DNA from: an uncultured Blautia sp.
GTDB lineage: Bacteria; Bacillota; Clostridia; Lachnospirales; Lachnospiraceae
Length of the DNA: 64,000 nt
Direction: 5' to 3'
Assembly: GCA_900539145.1 (NCBI GenBank)
Contig: UQAX01000001.1
Span: 1-64,000, forward strand
Numbering within the stretch: position 1 is the first letter of the stretch; every line of letters starts with the position of its first letter. This document shows, one piece after another, positions 39,450 through 48,710 of the stretch. A program made the translations under genes and the position numbers. The notes beneath the pieces were generated by a model. It was not told the origin of the DNA. It saw only the letters and a program-made list of their open reading frames with translations, and ran no database searches.

Positions 39450-40397
39450 CTACTGTTCTTTTACCTGGGCCCAGAAATCCTTTAAAATTGCCACGGATTT
39501 GTCCATAGCTGCCTGTTCTTCTTCATTCATCGGTATTCTCAGACAGGTTTCAATACCTTCCCAGCCGATACGGCATGGTAAAGAAACGGCAACTCCTGCC
39601 CATTCACCAAAGCTTTCATCCAGAACACATGCAGCCGGAAGGATTGCGCTGTCGTCCTTCATAATTGCTTCTACAATGTTGGAAACAGACATTGCAATTC
39701 CGTAGAAGGTTGCGCCCTTTAATCCGATAACTTCTGCGCCGCCATTCTTAGTATGTTCTGCAATTTCCTTTTTGTCAAGTGTCACTCCCACCTGTTTTGC
39801 ATAATCTTCCAATGGGAAACCGCCTACCATAGCAGAGCTCCATACAGCGACCTGACTGTCTCCGTGCTCGCCTACCACGTAAGCCTGAATATCTTCTACA
39901 TTTACATGAAGCTTTGTACTTATATTATAACGAAATCTTGCTGTGTCTAAGGAAGTACCTGTACCAATTACACGGTTTGCAGGAAGTCCGGATGTCTCCT
40001 GAACGGCTTTTGTAATAATATCCGCCGGATTGGAAACAACCAAAAGAAGTGGATTTTCCGCATATTTCATAATATTTTCTGTGATACTGCGAACAATGGA
40101 TACATTTGTCTTTGCAAGCTCCAGACGAGTCTGTCCCGGTTTTCTTGCAATTCCTGCTGTGATGATAATCATCTGTGCATCCTTACATTCTTCATAGCCG
40201 CCCTGTCTTACCCATACCTGCTTATGGAAGCTGGTTCCGTGTGCAATATCAATGGCAGCGCCTTTTGCTCTGTCTTCATTTACATCAATTAAGACAATGT
40301 CATTTGCCTGTTTTCTCACCATCAATGTATAAGCAATGGCTTCCCCTACATTTCCGGCACCAATAACTACAATCTTATCTCTGTGTGTGTTTTTCAT
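39450..40397 (-). CDS. ldh: L-lactate dehydrogenase
   Basis: A 315-residue NAD-dependent enzyme that reduces pyruvate to L-lactate. The Rossmann glycine loop is IGAGNVGEAIAYTL, RKPGQTRLELAKTN carries the substrate-loop arginine after a glutamine (Q preceding, as in LDH rather than MDH), VSNPADIIT is conserved and the catalytic histidine is in GEHGDSQVAVWS. The start ATG 40397 is 11 bases after AGGAG. A promoter with an upstream Rex-like site suggests redox control. Confidence 0.93.
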   Translation of the reverse strand: MKNTHRDKIVVIGAGNVGEAIAYTLMVRKQANDIVLIDVNEDRAKGAAIDIAHGTSFHKQVWVRQGGYEECKDAQMIIITAGIARKPGQTRLELAKTNVSIVRSITENIMKYAENPLLLVVSNPADIITKAVQETSGLPANRVIGTGTSLDTARFRYNISTKLHVNVEDIQAYVVGEHGDSQVAVWSSAMVGGFPLEDYAKQVGVTLDKKEIAEHTKNGGAEVIGLKGATFYGIAMSVSNIVEAIMKDDSAILPAACVLDESFGEWAGVAVSLPCRIGWEGIETCLRIPMNEEEQAAMDKSVAILKDFWAQVKEQ

Positions 40398-40425
40398 TTT
40401 ACGTATCACTCCTGTTGTTTTTCGT

Positions 40426-40478
40426 AGTATAGAAATATCACTTTAAATCAGCAAGGAAATTCGTTAAAAATTTCACTT
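40426..40478 (-). promoter_or_regulatory. ldh promoter with upstream Rex-like site
   Basis: On the minus strand TTGCTG (complement of 40449-40454) and TATACT (complement of 40426-40431) are 17 bases apart. Just upstream, the complement of 40460-40478 reads AAGTGAAATTTTTAACGAA, matching about 14 of 18 positions of the Rex consensus TTGTTAAATTTTTAACAA. Rex senses the NADH/NAD ratio and commonly controls ldh in Firmicutes. Confidence 0.55.
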
Positions 40479-40544
40479 TTCCTCTGAATTTTACCACAAT
40501 CCTTGTTTTCTGTCAACGCTTTTGTATTAGGAAAAAAACAAAAA

Positions 40545-40571
40545 AGAGCAACTGCATGATGCAATCACTCT
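40545..40571 (-). terminator. Terminator after recU
   Basis: On the minus strand AGAGTGATTGCA and TGCAGTTGCTCT pair at all twelve positions (three G-U) around a three-base loop, followed by TTTTTTG. The stem starts immediately at the recU stop. Confidence 0.8.
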
Positions 40572-41102
40572 CTATCTTTGTTCTAAGTCTCTTTGCAACC
40601 CTTCTAAAAAAGGTACCAGAATATTTCCTGTTTTTCTTAAAAACCACTGTGGCTCCAGCTCTGTGTATTTAAAATGCTTTAAGCCGCCATTTCTGCCTCG
40701 TTCCCAGAATTTTAACACCTGTGCAAAAGGCATATAGTAAATTTCATCCCGATGAGAAAAATACAAAATCAAAAATGCAATTCCCTGCTGCCTTTCAAAA
40801 TCCCTCATAAATTCCACCTGATGTGCGTGAATATTCTGCAAGGGGAAATTATCCGTACTACATTCTTTCGCATCAAAGCATACCGGTATTCCCTGCACAG
40901 CGCCAATATAGTCCACGGTACTTTTCTGGTCGAAATATGCCAGAGTAATATGCCGGCTTTGTTGGTCGATACGCACCGGCGTAATGGGAGTAGGCACTTT
41001 CTGAATAAGCGCCAGTCCCTTTTCCCGATATTGCTCGCAGGTTCTGTTAATAAATTCCTCTAAGGTAGAGCCTCGAAGTCCTCTGGAATTCCAAGTTGCC
41101 AT
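40572..41102 (-). CDS. recU: Holliday junction resolvase RecU
   Basis: A 176-residue PD-(D/E)XK nuclease that resolves Holliday junctions in Firmicutes. WNSRGLRGSTLEEFINRTCE opens the protein; catalytic residues are in STVDYIGAVQGIPVCFDAKEC (D, E/K) and the stalk region precedes it. HAHQVEFMRDFERQQGIAF is also conserved. Length is near the family norm (about 170-200). It lies 10 bases downstream of signal peptidase I; its partner PBP1 gene, common beside recU in Bacillus, is not here. Confidence 0.95.
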   Translation of the reverse strand: MATWNSRGLRGSTLEEFINRTCEQYREKGLALIQKVPTPITPVRIDQQSRHITLAYFDQKSTVDYIGAVQGIPVCFDAKECSTDNFPLQNIHAHQVEFMRDFERQQGIAFLILYFSHRDEIYYMPFAQVLKFWERGRNGGLKHFKYTELEPQWFLRKTGNILVPFLEGLQRDLEQR

Positions 41103-41112
41103 GTCCCTTCTC

Positions 41113-41652
41113 CTATTTCAGTATCTTAATACCCGGAAAATACCGAAAAATGGCTTTTCCTACGATTTTCTCTTTTTCTACATAAGGCTGCTTCCAGAAA
41201 CGGGAGTCTCCGGAATGATTGCGGTTATCTCCCAGCATAAAATAGCTGCCCTCCGGCACAACATAAGGACCATAATCTCCCGTAGGTGTCTCCGGCGTAA
41301 AACTGTCGTCCAAAGGTGTCTGAGAACCGTTGATATAGACCTTTCCGTCTTTAATCTCCACGGTTTCTCCCGGCAGTCCGATTACTCTTTTTACAAATAG
41401 CTGACTCTCGTCATCCGGATATTTAAAAACCACAATGTCAAAGCGCTCCGGATCATCAAATAAATATGCCAGACGGTTTCCAAAGAAACGGTCTCCCGTC
41501 ATAATGGTATTTTCCATGGACTCGGAAGGCACTCTTGCATTGATTAGTAAAAAATTGTTGACAACCAATACTACTGCTACTACAAAAATAATCATCTTGA
41601 TATATTCCCACAGCTCTTTCCATATTGAATTTTTTACATCTGGTTTACTCAT
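41113..41652 (-). CDS. lepB: Signal peptidase I
   Basis: A 179-residue membrane serine/lysine protease that cleaves secretory signal peptides. One N-terminal helix (IIFVVAVVLVVNNFLL) is followed by the nucleophile serine in RVPSESMENTIMTGD and the general-base lysine in LFVKRVIGLPGETVEI; box E is GDNRNHSGDSRFW. I start at ATG 41652, with GGGAG upstream and an 8-base overlap with the RluA gene; an ATG four codons earlier is possible. Confidence 0.95.
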   Translation of the reverse strand: MSKPDVKNSIWKELWEYIKMIIFVVAVVLVVNNFLLINARVPSESMENTIMTGDRFFGNRLAYLFDDPERFDIVVFKYPDDESQLFVKRVIGLPGETVEIKDGKVYINGSQTPLDDSFTPETPTGDYGPYVVPEGSYFMLGDNRNHSGDSRFWKQPYVEKEKIVGKAIFRYFPGIKILK

Positions 41653-42658
41653 GTTTTTTAACATCTCCCTTATTTTTCTCTGATGCAAATTCTAAAAGCC
41701 CTTCCCCTTTTAAAGCTTTTTGAAACTTTTCAGGTACATCAGCCGTAATTGTTTTTAATGACAGTTCCTTCAAAATCCCTTCTGTTTTGGGAAAACTCAA
41801 TTTCCACGCATGAAGCAGTTGGAATTCAATCCCATATTTTTTCCGAAAGCTTTCATTCTTTTCTTTTTCCCCGTATTTCCAATCTCCGATAACCGGATGT
41901 CCCAATCCTGCCAGATGGCTTCTTATCTGGTGAGAACGCCCTGTTAAAAGCTCTACTTTTAAAAGTGTATCTCCGTTTTTGGAAATACCCAAGGGCTCAT
42001 ATTTCGTTTCGATGGGAAGGCTCCCCTCCCTCTTTTCCGGAAATACAGCTACCTTATTTTTCTTTTCGTCTTTCCAGAGATATCCCTTTACATGGGCAGG
42101 TCGCTCTACCTTTCCTTTTACCAGTGTCAGGTAATATTTATGGAGATTTCTTTCCTTAAACCACAAAGACATCTCCTGCAAGCCCTGAACCGTTTTTCCT
42201 GCTGCCACAATACCGCTGGTATTTCTGTCTAAACGGTTGCAGACACCCGGCCGAAAGGTTCTTAAATCTTCCTTTGTCAAACATTTCTTTTCTAACAAAT
42301 AGCCTGTGATGTATTCTACCAAAGATACGTCTTCTTTTTCCGCCTTCTGAGACAACATTCCCGCCGGTTTATTTACAAATAACACATGGCTGTTCTCATA
42401 TACAATATCCAGCTTTGTCCGGCTGCTGCTCTTTTCTTCCCCACGGAATTTTTCCAATGTATCGTCGGATAAAAACAGCTTAATTTCATCATTTGGCTGC
42501 AATTTTTCATTTCCCGTGGCTTTTTTCCCGTTCAGCGTAATATTTTTCTTTCGAAGCATTTTGTAAAGAAAGCTTTTGGGCGCTTCTTTTAAATATTTTC
42601 CCAGAAATTTGTCAAGTCTTTGACCGCTTTCCAATTCTTTTACTACTAATTGTTTCAT
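41645..42658 (-). CDS. RluA family pseudouridine synthase
   Basis: A 337-residue RNA-modifying enzyme. An S4 RNA-binding domain covers about 1-75 (GQRLDKFLGKYLKEAPKSF), and the catalytic domain has GVCNRLDRNTSGIVAAGKT with the active-site aspartate, and LLTGRSHQIRSHLAGLGHPV. It would convert uridines to pseudouridine in 23S rRNA. The last 17 residues, after the catalytic core, are acidic/basic and unstructured. It lies in a run with lepB and recU. Confidence 0.94.
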   Translation of the reverse strand: MKQLVVKELESGQRLDKFLGKYLKEAPKSFLYKMLRKKNITLNGKKATGNEKLQPNDEIKLFLSDDTLEKFRGEEKSSSRTKLDIVYENSHVLFVNKPAGMLSQKAEKEDVSLVEYITGYLLEKKCLTKEDLRTFRPGVCNRLDRNTSGIVAAGKTVQGLQEMSLWFKERNLHKYYLTLVKGKVERPAHVKGYLWKDEKKNKVAVFPEKREGSLPIETKYEPLGISKNGDTLLKVELLTGRSHQIRSHLAGLGHPVIGDWKYGEKEKNESFRKKYGIEFQLLHAWKLSFPKTEGILKELSLKTITADVPEKFQKALKGEGLLEFASEKNKGDVKKHE

Positions 42659-42666
42659 GGTTTCTC

Positions 42667-43284
42667 CTAAAGGGAAATTGCACCAATTACCCTTTTTATT
42701 TTTTCATTTCTTGTAAGCTCCGGTTCATCAGGATCCAGCTTGAATTTAATATCCTTTTCCAGCGCTTCCCGATGTTCCCACATAGTTTCCAGTCGTTTGG
42801 TATAATCTCCCAGTTTTCTGAAGATTTTCACACTGACATAAAATCCGTTCTGCCTTAAAATGTCCTGTATGTGTTTTTCTACAAAAACAGTATCTGTTTT
42901 TTCTCTGCTGGTGTAACCCACCACTGTATTTCCGCAGATTGCCACAGAGTCTAAAAAAGACTGTTTTTCATAAGCGGAAACTACAAATTCATACCCGCAT
43001 ACCAAGCCGTGTCTGTGCTTTTCAATTTCCTGATAATCTTCTTCCTTCATGGGCTTTTGCATAAACATCATAATCATGCCCACGGCAAACTTACATGCAG
43101 GCAAACACGCTACTGCCGCAAATGCAGTAAATACATTTTCTCTTTTTCCATATATGGCAAGTCCTGCCAGAAAAATCAGTAACGGCGGTATAAAGGCAAG
43201 CAATGTATAAATAACACGCCTTTTTTGCTGATTTTTAATATAACCAAACTCTCCTTTTTCTATTTTTTTCTTTGTATTTTTCAT
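42667..43284 (-). CDS. Hypothetical two-helix membrane protein
   Basis: A 205-residue protein with two helices near the N-terminus (VIYTLLAFIPPLLIFLAGLAIY and VFTAFAAVACLPACKFAVGMIMMF, in part) and a soluble cytosolic region of about 125 residues (EEDYQEIEKHRHGLVCGYEFV). The basic ends ENKKKIEKGEFGYIK and the C-terminus NEKIKRVIGAISL are conserved-looking. I do not recognise the family. It is 8 bases upstream of the RluA gene and likely co-transcribed. Confidence 0.65.
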   Translation of the reverse strand: MKNTKKKIEKGEFGYIKNQQKRRVIYTLLAFIPPLLIFLAGLAIYGKRENVFTAFAAVACLPACKFAVGMIMMFMQKPMKEEDYQEIEKHRHGLVCGYEFVVSAYEKQSFLDSVAICGNTVVGYTSREKTDTVFVEKHIQDILRQNGFYVSVKIFRKLGDYTKRLETMWEHREALEKDIKFKLDPDEPELTRNEKIKRVIGAISL

Positions 43285-43310
43285 TTTTATCGCTCCTTAG
43301 GGATTTCTTT

Positions 43311-44057
43311 TTACATAAAACGCATCAGAAACCTTGTGGGTACTATTTTACAAACTACCCGCAAGGCTTTCATTGCAAAACCATACACGGAAATCTCCCG
43401 TCCTCTTTCGCTGTCTTGTAACGCCTTTTTCACCACTGCTTCTGCATCGGCTATAAAAGGCTTCTTATAAAAAGGCATATTTTCTTTTCCGCCCATTTTC
43501 TCTAAAAATGGAGTATCTACCGGTCCCGGACACACAGCGGTAACTACAATTCTGCCCTTTTGCTCTGCTCCCAGCGCCCTTGCAAAAGAAAGCACATAAG
43601 CCTTAGAAGCAGCATACACCGCAAATCCCGGCTGAGGCACAAAGGCAGCGCCGCTTGCAAGACATAAAATACGGCTGCCCTTTTTGCAATAGGGAAGACA
43701 AATGCCGATAAACGCTGTCAGCGCCGTACAATTTAATTCTGTCATTTCCCGCAGGTTCTCCACGGCAGTGTCCTCTATCTTTTTCTGAATTCCCATGCCC
43801 GCACTTTCTACCAAAATTTGGATACAGGGATTTTCTCTTTTTAAAAGTGCCAAAAATTCTTCCAAAGCCTGTCTGTCTGTTAAATCCATAGGCAAAATAC
43901 GCAATTTGGGAATTTCCTTTTTTAGTTTTTCCAAGCCTTCTTTTTTTCTGGCAATTATCCAAATTTCATCCAGCTCTTGATACTTTTCGGCAATCTGTCT
44001 TGTAAAAGCCTTTCCCATACCGGAGGAAGCCCCTGTAATCACTGCAATTTTCATCAT
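43311..44057 (-). CDS. Short-chain dehydrogenase/reductase
   Basis: A 248-residue classical SDR. The cofactor motif is TGASSGMGKAF (about 8-18), the NAG position reads ESAGMG, the catalytic serine is in LCLASGAAFVPQ and YxxxK is YAASKAY (about 152-158). The C-terminus ends in a hydrophobic tail FLMRFM. ATG 44057 and 44054 are both usable after AAGGGA. It follows the YgiQ gene directly with no gap, pointing to coupled expression. Substrate unknown. Confidence 0.9.
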   Translation of the reverse strand: MMKIAVITGASSGMGKAFTRQIAEKYQELDEIWIIARKKEGLEKLKKEIPKLRILPMDLTDRQALEEFLALLKRENPCIQILVESAGMGIQKKIEDTAVENLREMTELNCTALTAFIGICLPYCKKGSRILCLASGAAFVPQPGFAVYAASKAYVLSFARALGAEQKGRIVVTAVCPGPVDTPFLEKMGGKENMPFYKKPFIADAEAVVKKALQDSERGREISVYGFAMKALRVVCKIVPTRFLMRFM

Positions 44058-45929
44058 CTATCCCTTCCTTTTGTGTACGTTTCGAATAGATTTCTTTTTC
44101 TTTGCCACAGGCTTTTTTGTACCCTGCTCTTTCTTTGCCGTTCCTCTTGGGCGTATCAGACATTTTTTATCAAAACCGATTAAATCTTTTCTTCCTGCCA
44201 GCAGCAACGCTTCTTTTACCAGCTCATAGTTTTCCGGATTTTTATATTGAAGCAAAGCTCTTTGCATGGTTTTTTCTTTGAAGCTTTTCGGCACATAGAC
44301 TTTTTTTCCTGTTCTTGGATCTATGCCCGTATAATACATACAGGTAGACATAGTAGACGGCGTAGGATAAAAATCCTGCACCTGCTCCGGTGTAAATCCC
44401 ATATCCCGCACATACTCTGCCAGCTTTACAGCCTCTTTTATGGTACAGCCCGGATGGGAAGACATAAGATATGGAACTACATACTGCTTTTTCCCTGACC
44501 TTGCGTTTGCCTTTTCAAATTTTTTCAAAAACTGCTGATACACTGCGTGTTCCGGTTTTCCCATATAATACAGCACTTCATCGGATATATGCTCCGGTGC
44601 AACACGAAGCTGTCCGCTGACATGATATTTCGCCAGCTCATCTAAAAAAGCCGAAGAAGTATCTGCATTTACATAGTCGAAACGAATACCGGAACGTATA
44701 AAAACTTTTTTCACTCCCGCTATATTCCGCAATTTGCGAAGAAGCTCCAAATAATCCTCGTGGTCAACCTCCAGATTTTTGCAAGGCTTTGGAAACAAAC
44801 ATTGCTTCTTGGTGCATACCCCTTTTGTCTCCTGCTTTTTGCAGGCAGGATGACGAAAGTCTGCCGTAGGCCCTCCCACATCATGAATATAGCCCTTAAA
44901 ATCTTTTTCCGCCACATAAGCTTTTGCTTCTTCTAAAATGGAAGCATGGCTTCTGGTCTGCACAATGCGCCCCTGATGAAATGCCAGCGCACAGAAATTA
45001 CAGCCTCCAAAGCAGCCCCTATTACTGGTAATACTGAACTTAATTTCTTCGATTGCGGGGATTTTCCCCTGCTTTTCATACATAGGATGGTAAGTTCTTG
45101 CATAAGGCAAATCATAAACCTCATCCATTTCCTTCTGACTCAATGGTTTGGAAGGAGGATTTTGTACTACAAAGCCTCTGTTTCCATAGTCCTCTATCAA
45201 AACCTTACCGGTAAAGGCATCTGTATTTTCATACTGTATGCGAAAACTATCGGCATAGGCTTTTTTATTTTCACAGAGCTGTTCATAAGAGGGCAGTAAC
45301 TCTCCCTTTGGCATTTCCTTTGTCTTATAAACCGTTCCCGGAATAAACGTAATGGAGCTTATGGGAAATCCCTTGTCCAATGCTTCCGCTATCTCCAGAA
45401 TACTGCGCTCCCCCATTCCGTAAGAAATCAAATCTGCACCGGAGTCCATTAAAACAGAACGCTTCATGCCGTCAGACCAGTAATCATAATGTGCCAGTCT
45501 TCGAAGCGAAGCCTCAATCCCTCCCAGAATAATCGGCGTATGCTTATAGGTCTGGCGGATTAAATTACTATATACCGTTACGGCTCTGTCCGGACGCAGT
45601 CCCATTTTTCCTCCCGGAGAATAAGCGTCCTGTTTGCGATGCTTTTTGGCTACGGTATAATGATTGACCATAGAGTCCATATTTCCCGCTGAAACTAAAA
45701 ATCCAAGTCTGGGCTCTCCAAAAACCGTAATGCTCTCCTTTTTTCTCCAATCGGGCTGTGCGATTATTCCCACAGAATATCCACGGCTTTCCAAAAGTCT
45801 GGTAATAATGGCCGCCCCAAAAGAAGGATGGTCTACATAGGCATCTCCGCAGATATAGACGAAATCCGGCTGCCAAATACCTCTGGCTTCCATTTCTTCT
45901 TTTGTCACAGGCAAAAATTTTATACTCAT
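44058..45929 (-). CDS. YgiQ family radical SAM protein
   Basis: A 623-residue enzyme with an N-terminal cobalamin-binding-like domain (FVYICGDAYVDHPSFGAAI) and a radical SAM barrel carrying CFGGCNFC (about 306-313), the CxxxCxxC ligands of the 4Fe-4S cluster. Extra cysteines in CKKQETKGVCTKKQC suggest an added metal site. YgiQ proteins are widespread but their substrate is unknown. The C-terminus is lysine-rich (KKKKSIRNVHKRKG). It overlaps the upstream HAD gene by 4 bases. Confidence 0.94.
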   Translation of the reverse strand: MSIKFLPVTKEEMEARGIWQPDFVYICGDAYVDHPSFGAAIITRLLESRGYSVGIIAQPDWRKKESITVFGEPRLGFLVSAGNMDSMVNHYTVAKKHRKQDAYSPGGKMGLRPDRAVTVYSNLIRQTYKHTPIILGGIEASLRRLAHYDYWSDGMKRSVLMDSGADLISYGMGERSILEIAEALDKGFPISSITFIPGTVYKTKEMPKGELLPSYEQLCENKKAYADSFRIQYENTDAFTGKVLIEDYGNRGFVVQNPPSKPLSQKEMDEVYDLPYARTYHPMYEKQGKIPAIEEIKFSITSNRGCFGGCNFCALAFHQGRIVQTRSHASILEEAKAYVAEKDFKGYIHDVGGPTADFRHPACKKQETKGVCTKKQCLFPKPCKNLEVDHEDYLELLRKLRNIAGVKKVFIRSGIRFDYVNADTSSAFLDELAKYHVSGQLRVAPEHISDEVLYYMGKPEHAVYQQFLKKFEKANARSGKKQYVVPYLMSSHPGCTIKEAVKLAEYVRDMGFTPEQVQDFYPTPSTMSTCMYYTGIDPRTGKKVYVPKSFKEKTMQRALLQYKNPENYELVKEALLLAGRKDLIGFDKKCLIRPRGTAKKEQGTKKPVAKKKKSIRNVHKRKG

Positions 45930-46585
45930 AAATTTAATACCTCATAATAATCCTCTATGTAATAATCTGCAAGTCTGCGTTTGTCTGCCTCCTGTCTTTT
46001 GCTGTAAGCATCCTCCACAGCGCATACCTGCATACCTGCATTCTTTCCTGCCATAATTCCCATGGGAACGTCTTCAAAAACAAGGCAGTCCTTTGGCTCA
46101 ACCTGTAACCCCTCGGCTGTTTTCAAATAGACGTCCGGCGCCGGTTTGCTGTTTGGTACTTCACAGCAGGTAGTAATACAGTCAAAATATTTCTCAATTT
46201 TATGAGCTTTTAAAACAGCCTTAATCAATTCTCGACTATTACTGGAACTAATTCCGATAGCAATATTTCTGTTTTTTAGCTCTTCTAAAAATTCTCTTAC
46301 CCCCGCTTTTAAAGGAACTTCATGACAATATTTTTCCTCTGCCATCAAAATCCATGTTTTTTTAATCTCCTCTAAGGAGTCTTCAATGTGAAATCTGTTT
46401 TTAAAGAAAACAGCGGTTTCCGTAAATCCCATGCCTTCCAGTTCTTCCTGAAATGCCTGAATATCCTCAGGTACGGCTATTCCCTTTTTTCCTAAATACT
46501 CTACGTCAATGGATTTCCACATCCACATAGAGTCCACCAATGTTCCGTCTAAATCAAATATCACGGCTTTTATATTCTCAAGCAT
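45926..46585 (-). CDS. HAD-superfamily phosphatase / beta-phosphoglucomutase-like
   Basis: A 219-residue HAD hydrolase. Motif I is VIFDLDGTLVDS (about 8-19), motif II ISSSNS, and motifs III/IV are NSKPAPDVYLK and VFEDVPMGIMAGKNAG. The cap is the helical subclass I type. It would dephosphorylate or mutate sugar phosphates. Its gene overlaps RsuA upstream by 8 bases and YgiQ downstream by 4 bases. Confidence 0.9.
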   Translation of the reverse strand: MLENIKAVIFDLDGTLVDSMWMWKSIDVEYLGKKGIAVPEDIQAFQEELEGMGFTETAVFFKNRFHIEDSLEEIKKTWILMAEEKYCHEVPLKAGVREFLEELKNRNIAIGISSSNSRELIKAVLKAHKIEKYFDCITTCCEVPNSKPAPDVYLKTAEGLQVEPKDCLVFEDVPMGIMAGKNAGMQVCAVEDAYSKRQEADKRRLADYYIEDYYEVLNL

Positions 46586-47294
46586 TTTCCTTCAACCTCT
46601 CAATCTCCTGCGGTGTCAGCAAACGGTACTCTCCCGGCAAAAGGGCTTCATCCAATACCAGACTTCCCATAGACAGCCGTTTCAAAAATACCACTTCATT
46701 TCCCACTGCATGAAACATTCTCTTTATCTGATGAAATTTTCCTTCCCGAATAATTATTTCTGCCTCATCTCTTTCTTCGTTTAGCACAAAGACCTGAGCA
46801 GGCAGAGTAAGCTTGTCCTCTCCGATGTCAACGCCTTCTTCCAGACGTTTTCTGTTCTCCTCTGACAAAGGGGCTTTTAAACGGACAAAATACTTTTTAT
46901 CTACATGCTTTTTCGGCGCTAAAAGATTATGTGCCAATTCACCGTCGTTGGTAATCAGCAGCAAGCCTTCTGTATCCTTATCCAGACGCCCTACCGGAAA
47001 TAAATCTTTCCTCTTTTTCTCCGAAATCAAATCCAAAACCGTTTTATCCCGCCTGTCTTCTGTGGCTGATACCACACCCTGAGGCTTATTTAGCATATAA
47101 TAAATCAATTCTTCATAGGCAATCTCTTTTCCGTCTGCCAAAACCGCATCCGTCTGCGTATCTATTTTATATTCAGGGCTTTTAATGATTTCCCCATTCA
47201 CGGAAATCCTGCCCTTTTTTATATCTTTTTTTACTTCTGTTCTTGTGCCAAGCCCCATATCTGCCAAATATTTATCTAATCTTATTTTTCCCAT
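46578..47294 (-). CDS. RsuA family 16S rRNA pseudouridine synthase
   Basis: A 238-residue enzyme with an N-terminal S4 domain (IRLDKYLADMGLGTRTEV) and catalytic motif FPVGRLDKDTEGLLLITNDG with the active aspartate. The ending MFHAVGNEVVFLKRLSMG (in part) matches RsuA/RluB/RluE. It probably modifies helix 18 of 16S rRNA (RsuA-type). The start abuts the stop of the upstream methyltransferase. Confidence 0.93.
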   Translation of the reverse strand: MGKIRLDKYLADMGLGTRTEVKKDIKKGRISVNGEIIKSPEYKIDTQTDAVLADGKEIAYEELIYYMLNKPQGVVSATEDRRDKTVLDLISEKKRKDLFPVGRLDKDTEGLLLITNDGELAHNLLAPKKHVDKKYFVRLKAPLSEENRKRLEEGVDIGEDKLTLPAQVFVLNEERDEAEIIIREGKFHQIKRMFHAVGNEVVFLKRLSMGSLVLDEALLPGEYRLLTPQEIERLKENA

Positions 47295-48691
47295 TACTGC
47301 ATTCTCCAGCCCGGATAATATTTATTTTTCAAAATTCCTCTGTCCAGTTTTCCAAAGCCCAGAGAAAAACCGTCTACACACACAAGCTGCCAGCCTTTTT
47401 CTTTGGCAGGCTTTAAATCTGTTACATCAATAGTTTCTCCCTTTAAATATTTCACAGTACGAATATCCTTGGAAGAAAGCGGGATGCAGGAGGCAAAGGT
47501 CTTTGGCGACAATGCCATTGCAAAAGCCTGACTGGGCTCAAAACGACTTTTTCGTATCTCTCCCAGATAAAGACCGGTACGCAGATACCGAAGCTTTGGC
47601 ATATTTCCGTCCCCCGGTAAAAAATACACCTTATCCTTTTCCTTCTTTATCTTTCCCTCCGAAAAATCAAAAGACACTGCTTTTAAAAATTCTTCTACAC
47701 AGTCATCTAATTTTTCTTCTTTCTTTGCAGCCGCTGTTTTTCTCGGTATGCTTTTTTCTCCGTTTCCTTTTTTCTGTATTAGCGCCAGAAAATGTCCTTC
47801 TCCCGGCATTTTATGAGGGAAAATCCGCACACACTTTTTCAGTTGTCTGTTGATTTCCTCACTTTTTCCTTCCAAGGAAAAGCCTTGTGAAAAGCCTTCA
47901 TATCCCAAGGGAGCAAGCACTTCCATATCGTCACGCTGTTCCAGCAGATAAGCAATGGTTTCCTCATTCTCCTTTTTGGAAAAGGTACAGGTGGAATAAA
48001 GCATTTTCCCTCCCGGCTTTAACATCTGCGCTCCCTGTATAATCAGCTCCTTTTGGATTTTCGCATAATAATCTGGTGATTTTTCCAGCCAATACTCTGC
48101 CATTTTCGGTTCTTTGTGAAACATTCCTTCTCCAGAGCAGGGAGCGTCAATTAAAATTTTGTCAAAAAATTCAGGAAAATTCTTTACTAATTTTGCAGGC
48201 TCTTCACTGGTAACATAAAAATTCGGCACACCCGTAAGCTCCAGATTTTTCAAAAGAGCCTTTGCCCTGCTGTTGCTTAAATCATTTGCCAGCAAAAGCC
48301 CTTTGCCCTGCAATCTCCCTGCCATTTCCGTGGCTTTTCCTCCCGGAGCCGCACATAAATCCAGCACCTTATCATAAGGCTGAATTTCCAGACGGCTTGC
48401 AGGCGTCATGGCGCTGGGCTCTTGAAGGTAATAAAGACCTGCAAAATAGTAGGGATGTCTTGCAGGGTTTTCTTCTTTTTCCTCTCCGTGAATATAATAT
48501 CCGTTTTCTACCCACGGAATTTCTTCTTTTTCAAAAGGCATGATTTCTTCCCATACAGACTTTGTCAGCTTATAGGGATTAAAACGCAGTCCCTGCCTGA
48601 CAGGCTGTTCATAGATTTTCTTATATTCCTCAAACTCTGCCCCCAGCAAACTGCGCATTTCCTTTTCGTATTCTTCCGGTAAATTTATCAT
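47294..48691 (-). CDS. RsmB/RsmF-type 16S rRNA cytosine-5 methyltransferase
   Basis: A 465-residue S-adenosylmethionine methyltransferase. Motif I is VLDLCAAPGGKATEMAG (about 109-125), motif IV DAPCSGEGMFHKEP and motif VI YSTCTFSKKENEE, holding the two catalytic cysteines. After the core (about residue 300) a C-terminal PUA-like domain follows, as in RsmF. It shares a base with the RsuA gene, so two rRNA-modifying enzymes are co-expressed. Confidence 0.93.
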   Translation of the reverse strand: MINLPEEYEKEMRSLLGAEFEEYKKIYEQPVRQGLRFNPYKLTKSVWEEIMPFEKEEIPWVENGYYIHGEEKEENPARHPYYFAGLYYLQEPSAMTPASRLEIQPYDKVLDLCAAPGGKATEMAGRLQGKGLLLANDLSNSRAKALLKNLELTGVPNFYVTSEEPAKLVKNFPEFFDKILIDAPCSGEGMFHKEPKMAEYWLEKSPDYYAKIQKELIIQGAQMLKPGGKMLYSTCTFSKKENEETIAYLLEQRDDMEVLAPLGYEGFSQGFSLEGKSEEINRQLKKCVRIFPHKMPGEGHFLALIQKKGNGEKSIPRKTAAAKKEEKLDDCVEEFLKAVSFDFSEGKIKKEKDKVYFLPGDGNMPKLRYLRTGLYLGEIRKSRFEPSQAFAMALSPKTFASCIPLSSKDIRTVKYLKGETIDVTDLKPAKEKGWQLVCVDGFSLGFGKLDRGILKNKYYPGWRMQ

Positions 48692-48710
48692 ACTTCCTAT
48701 GTCCTTTATT

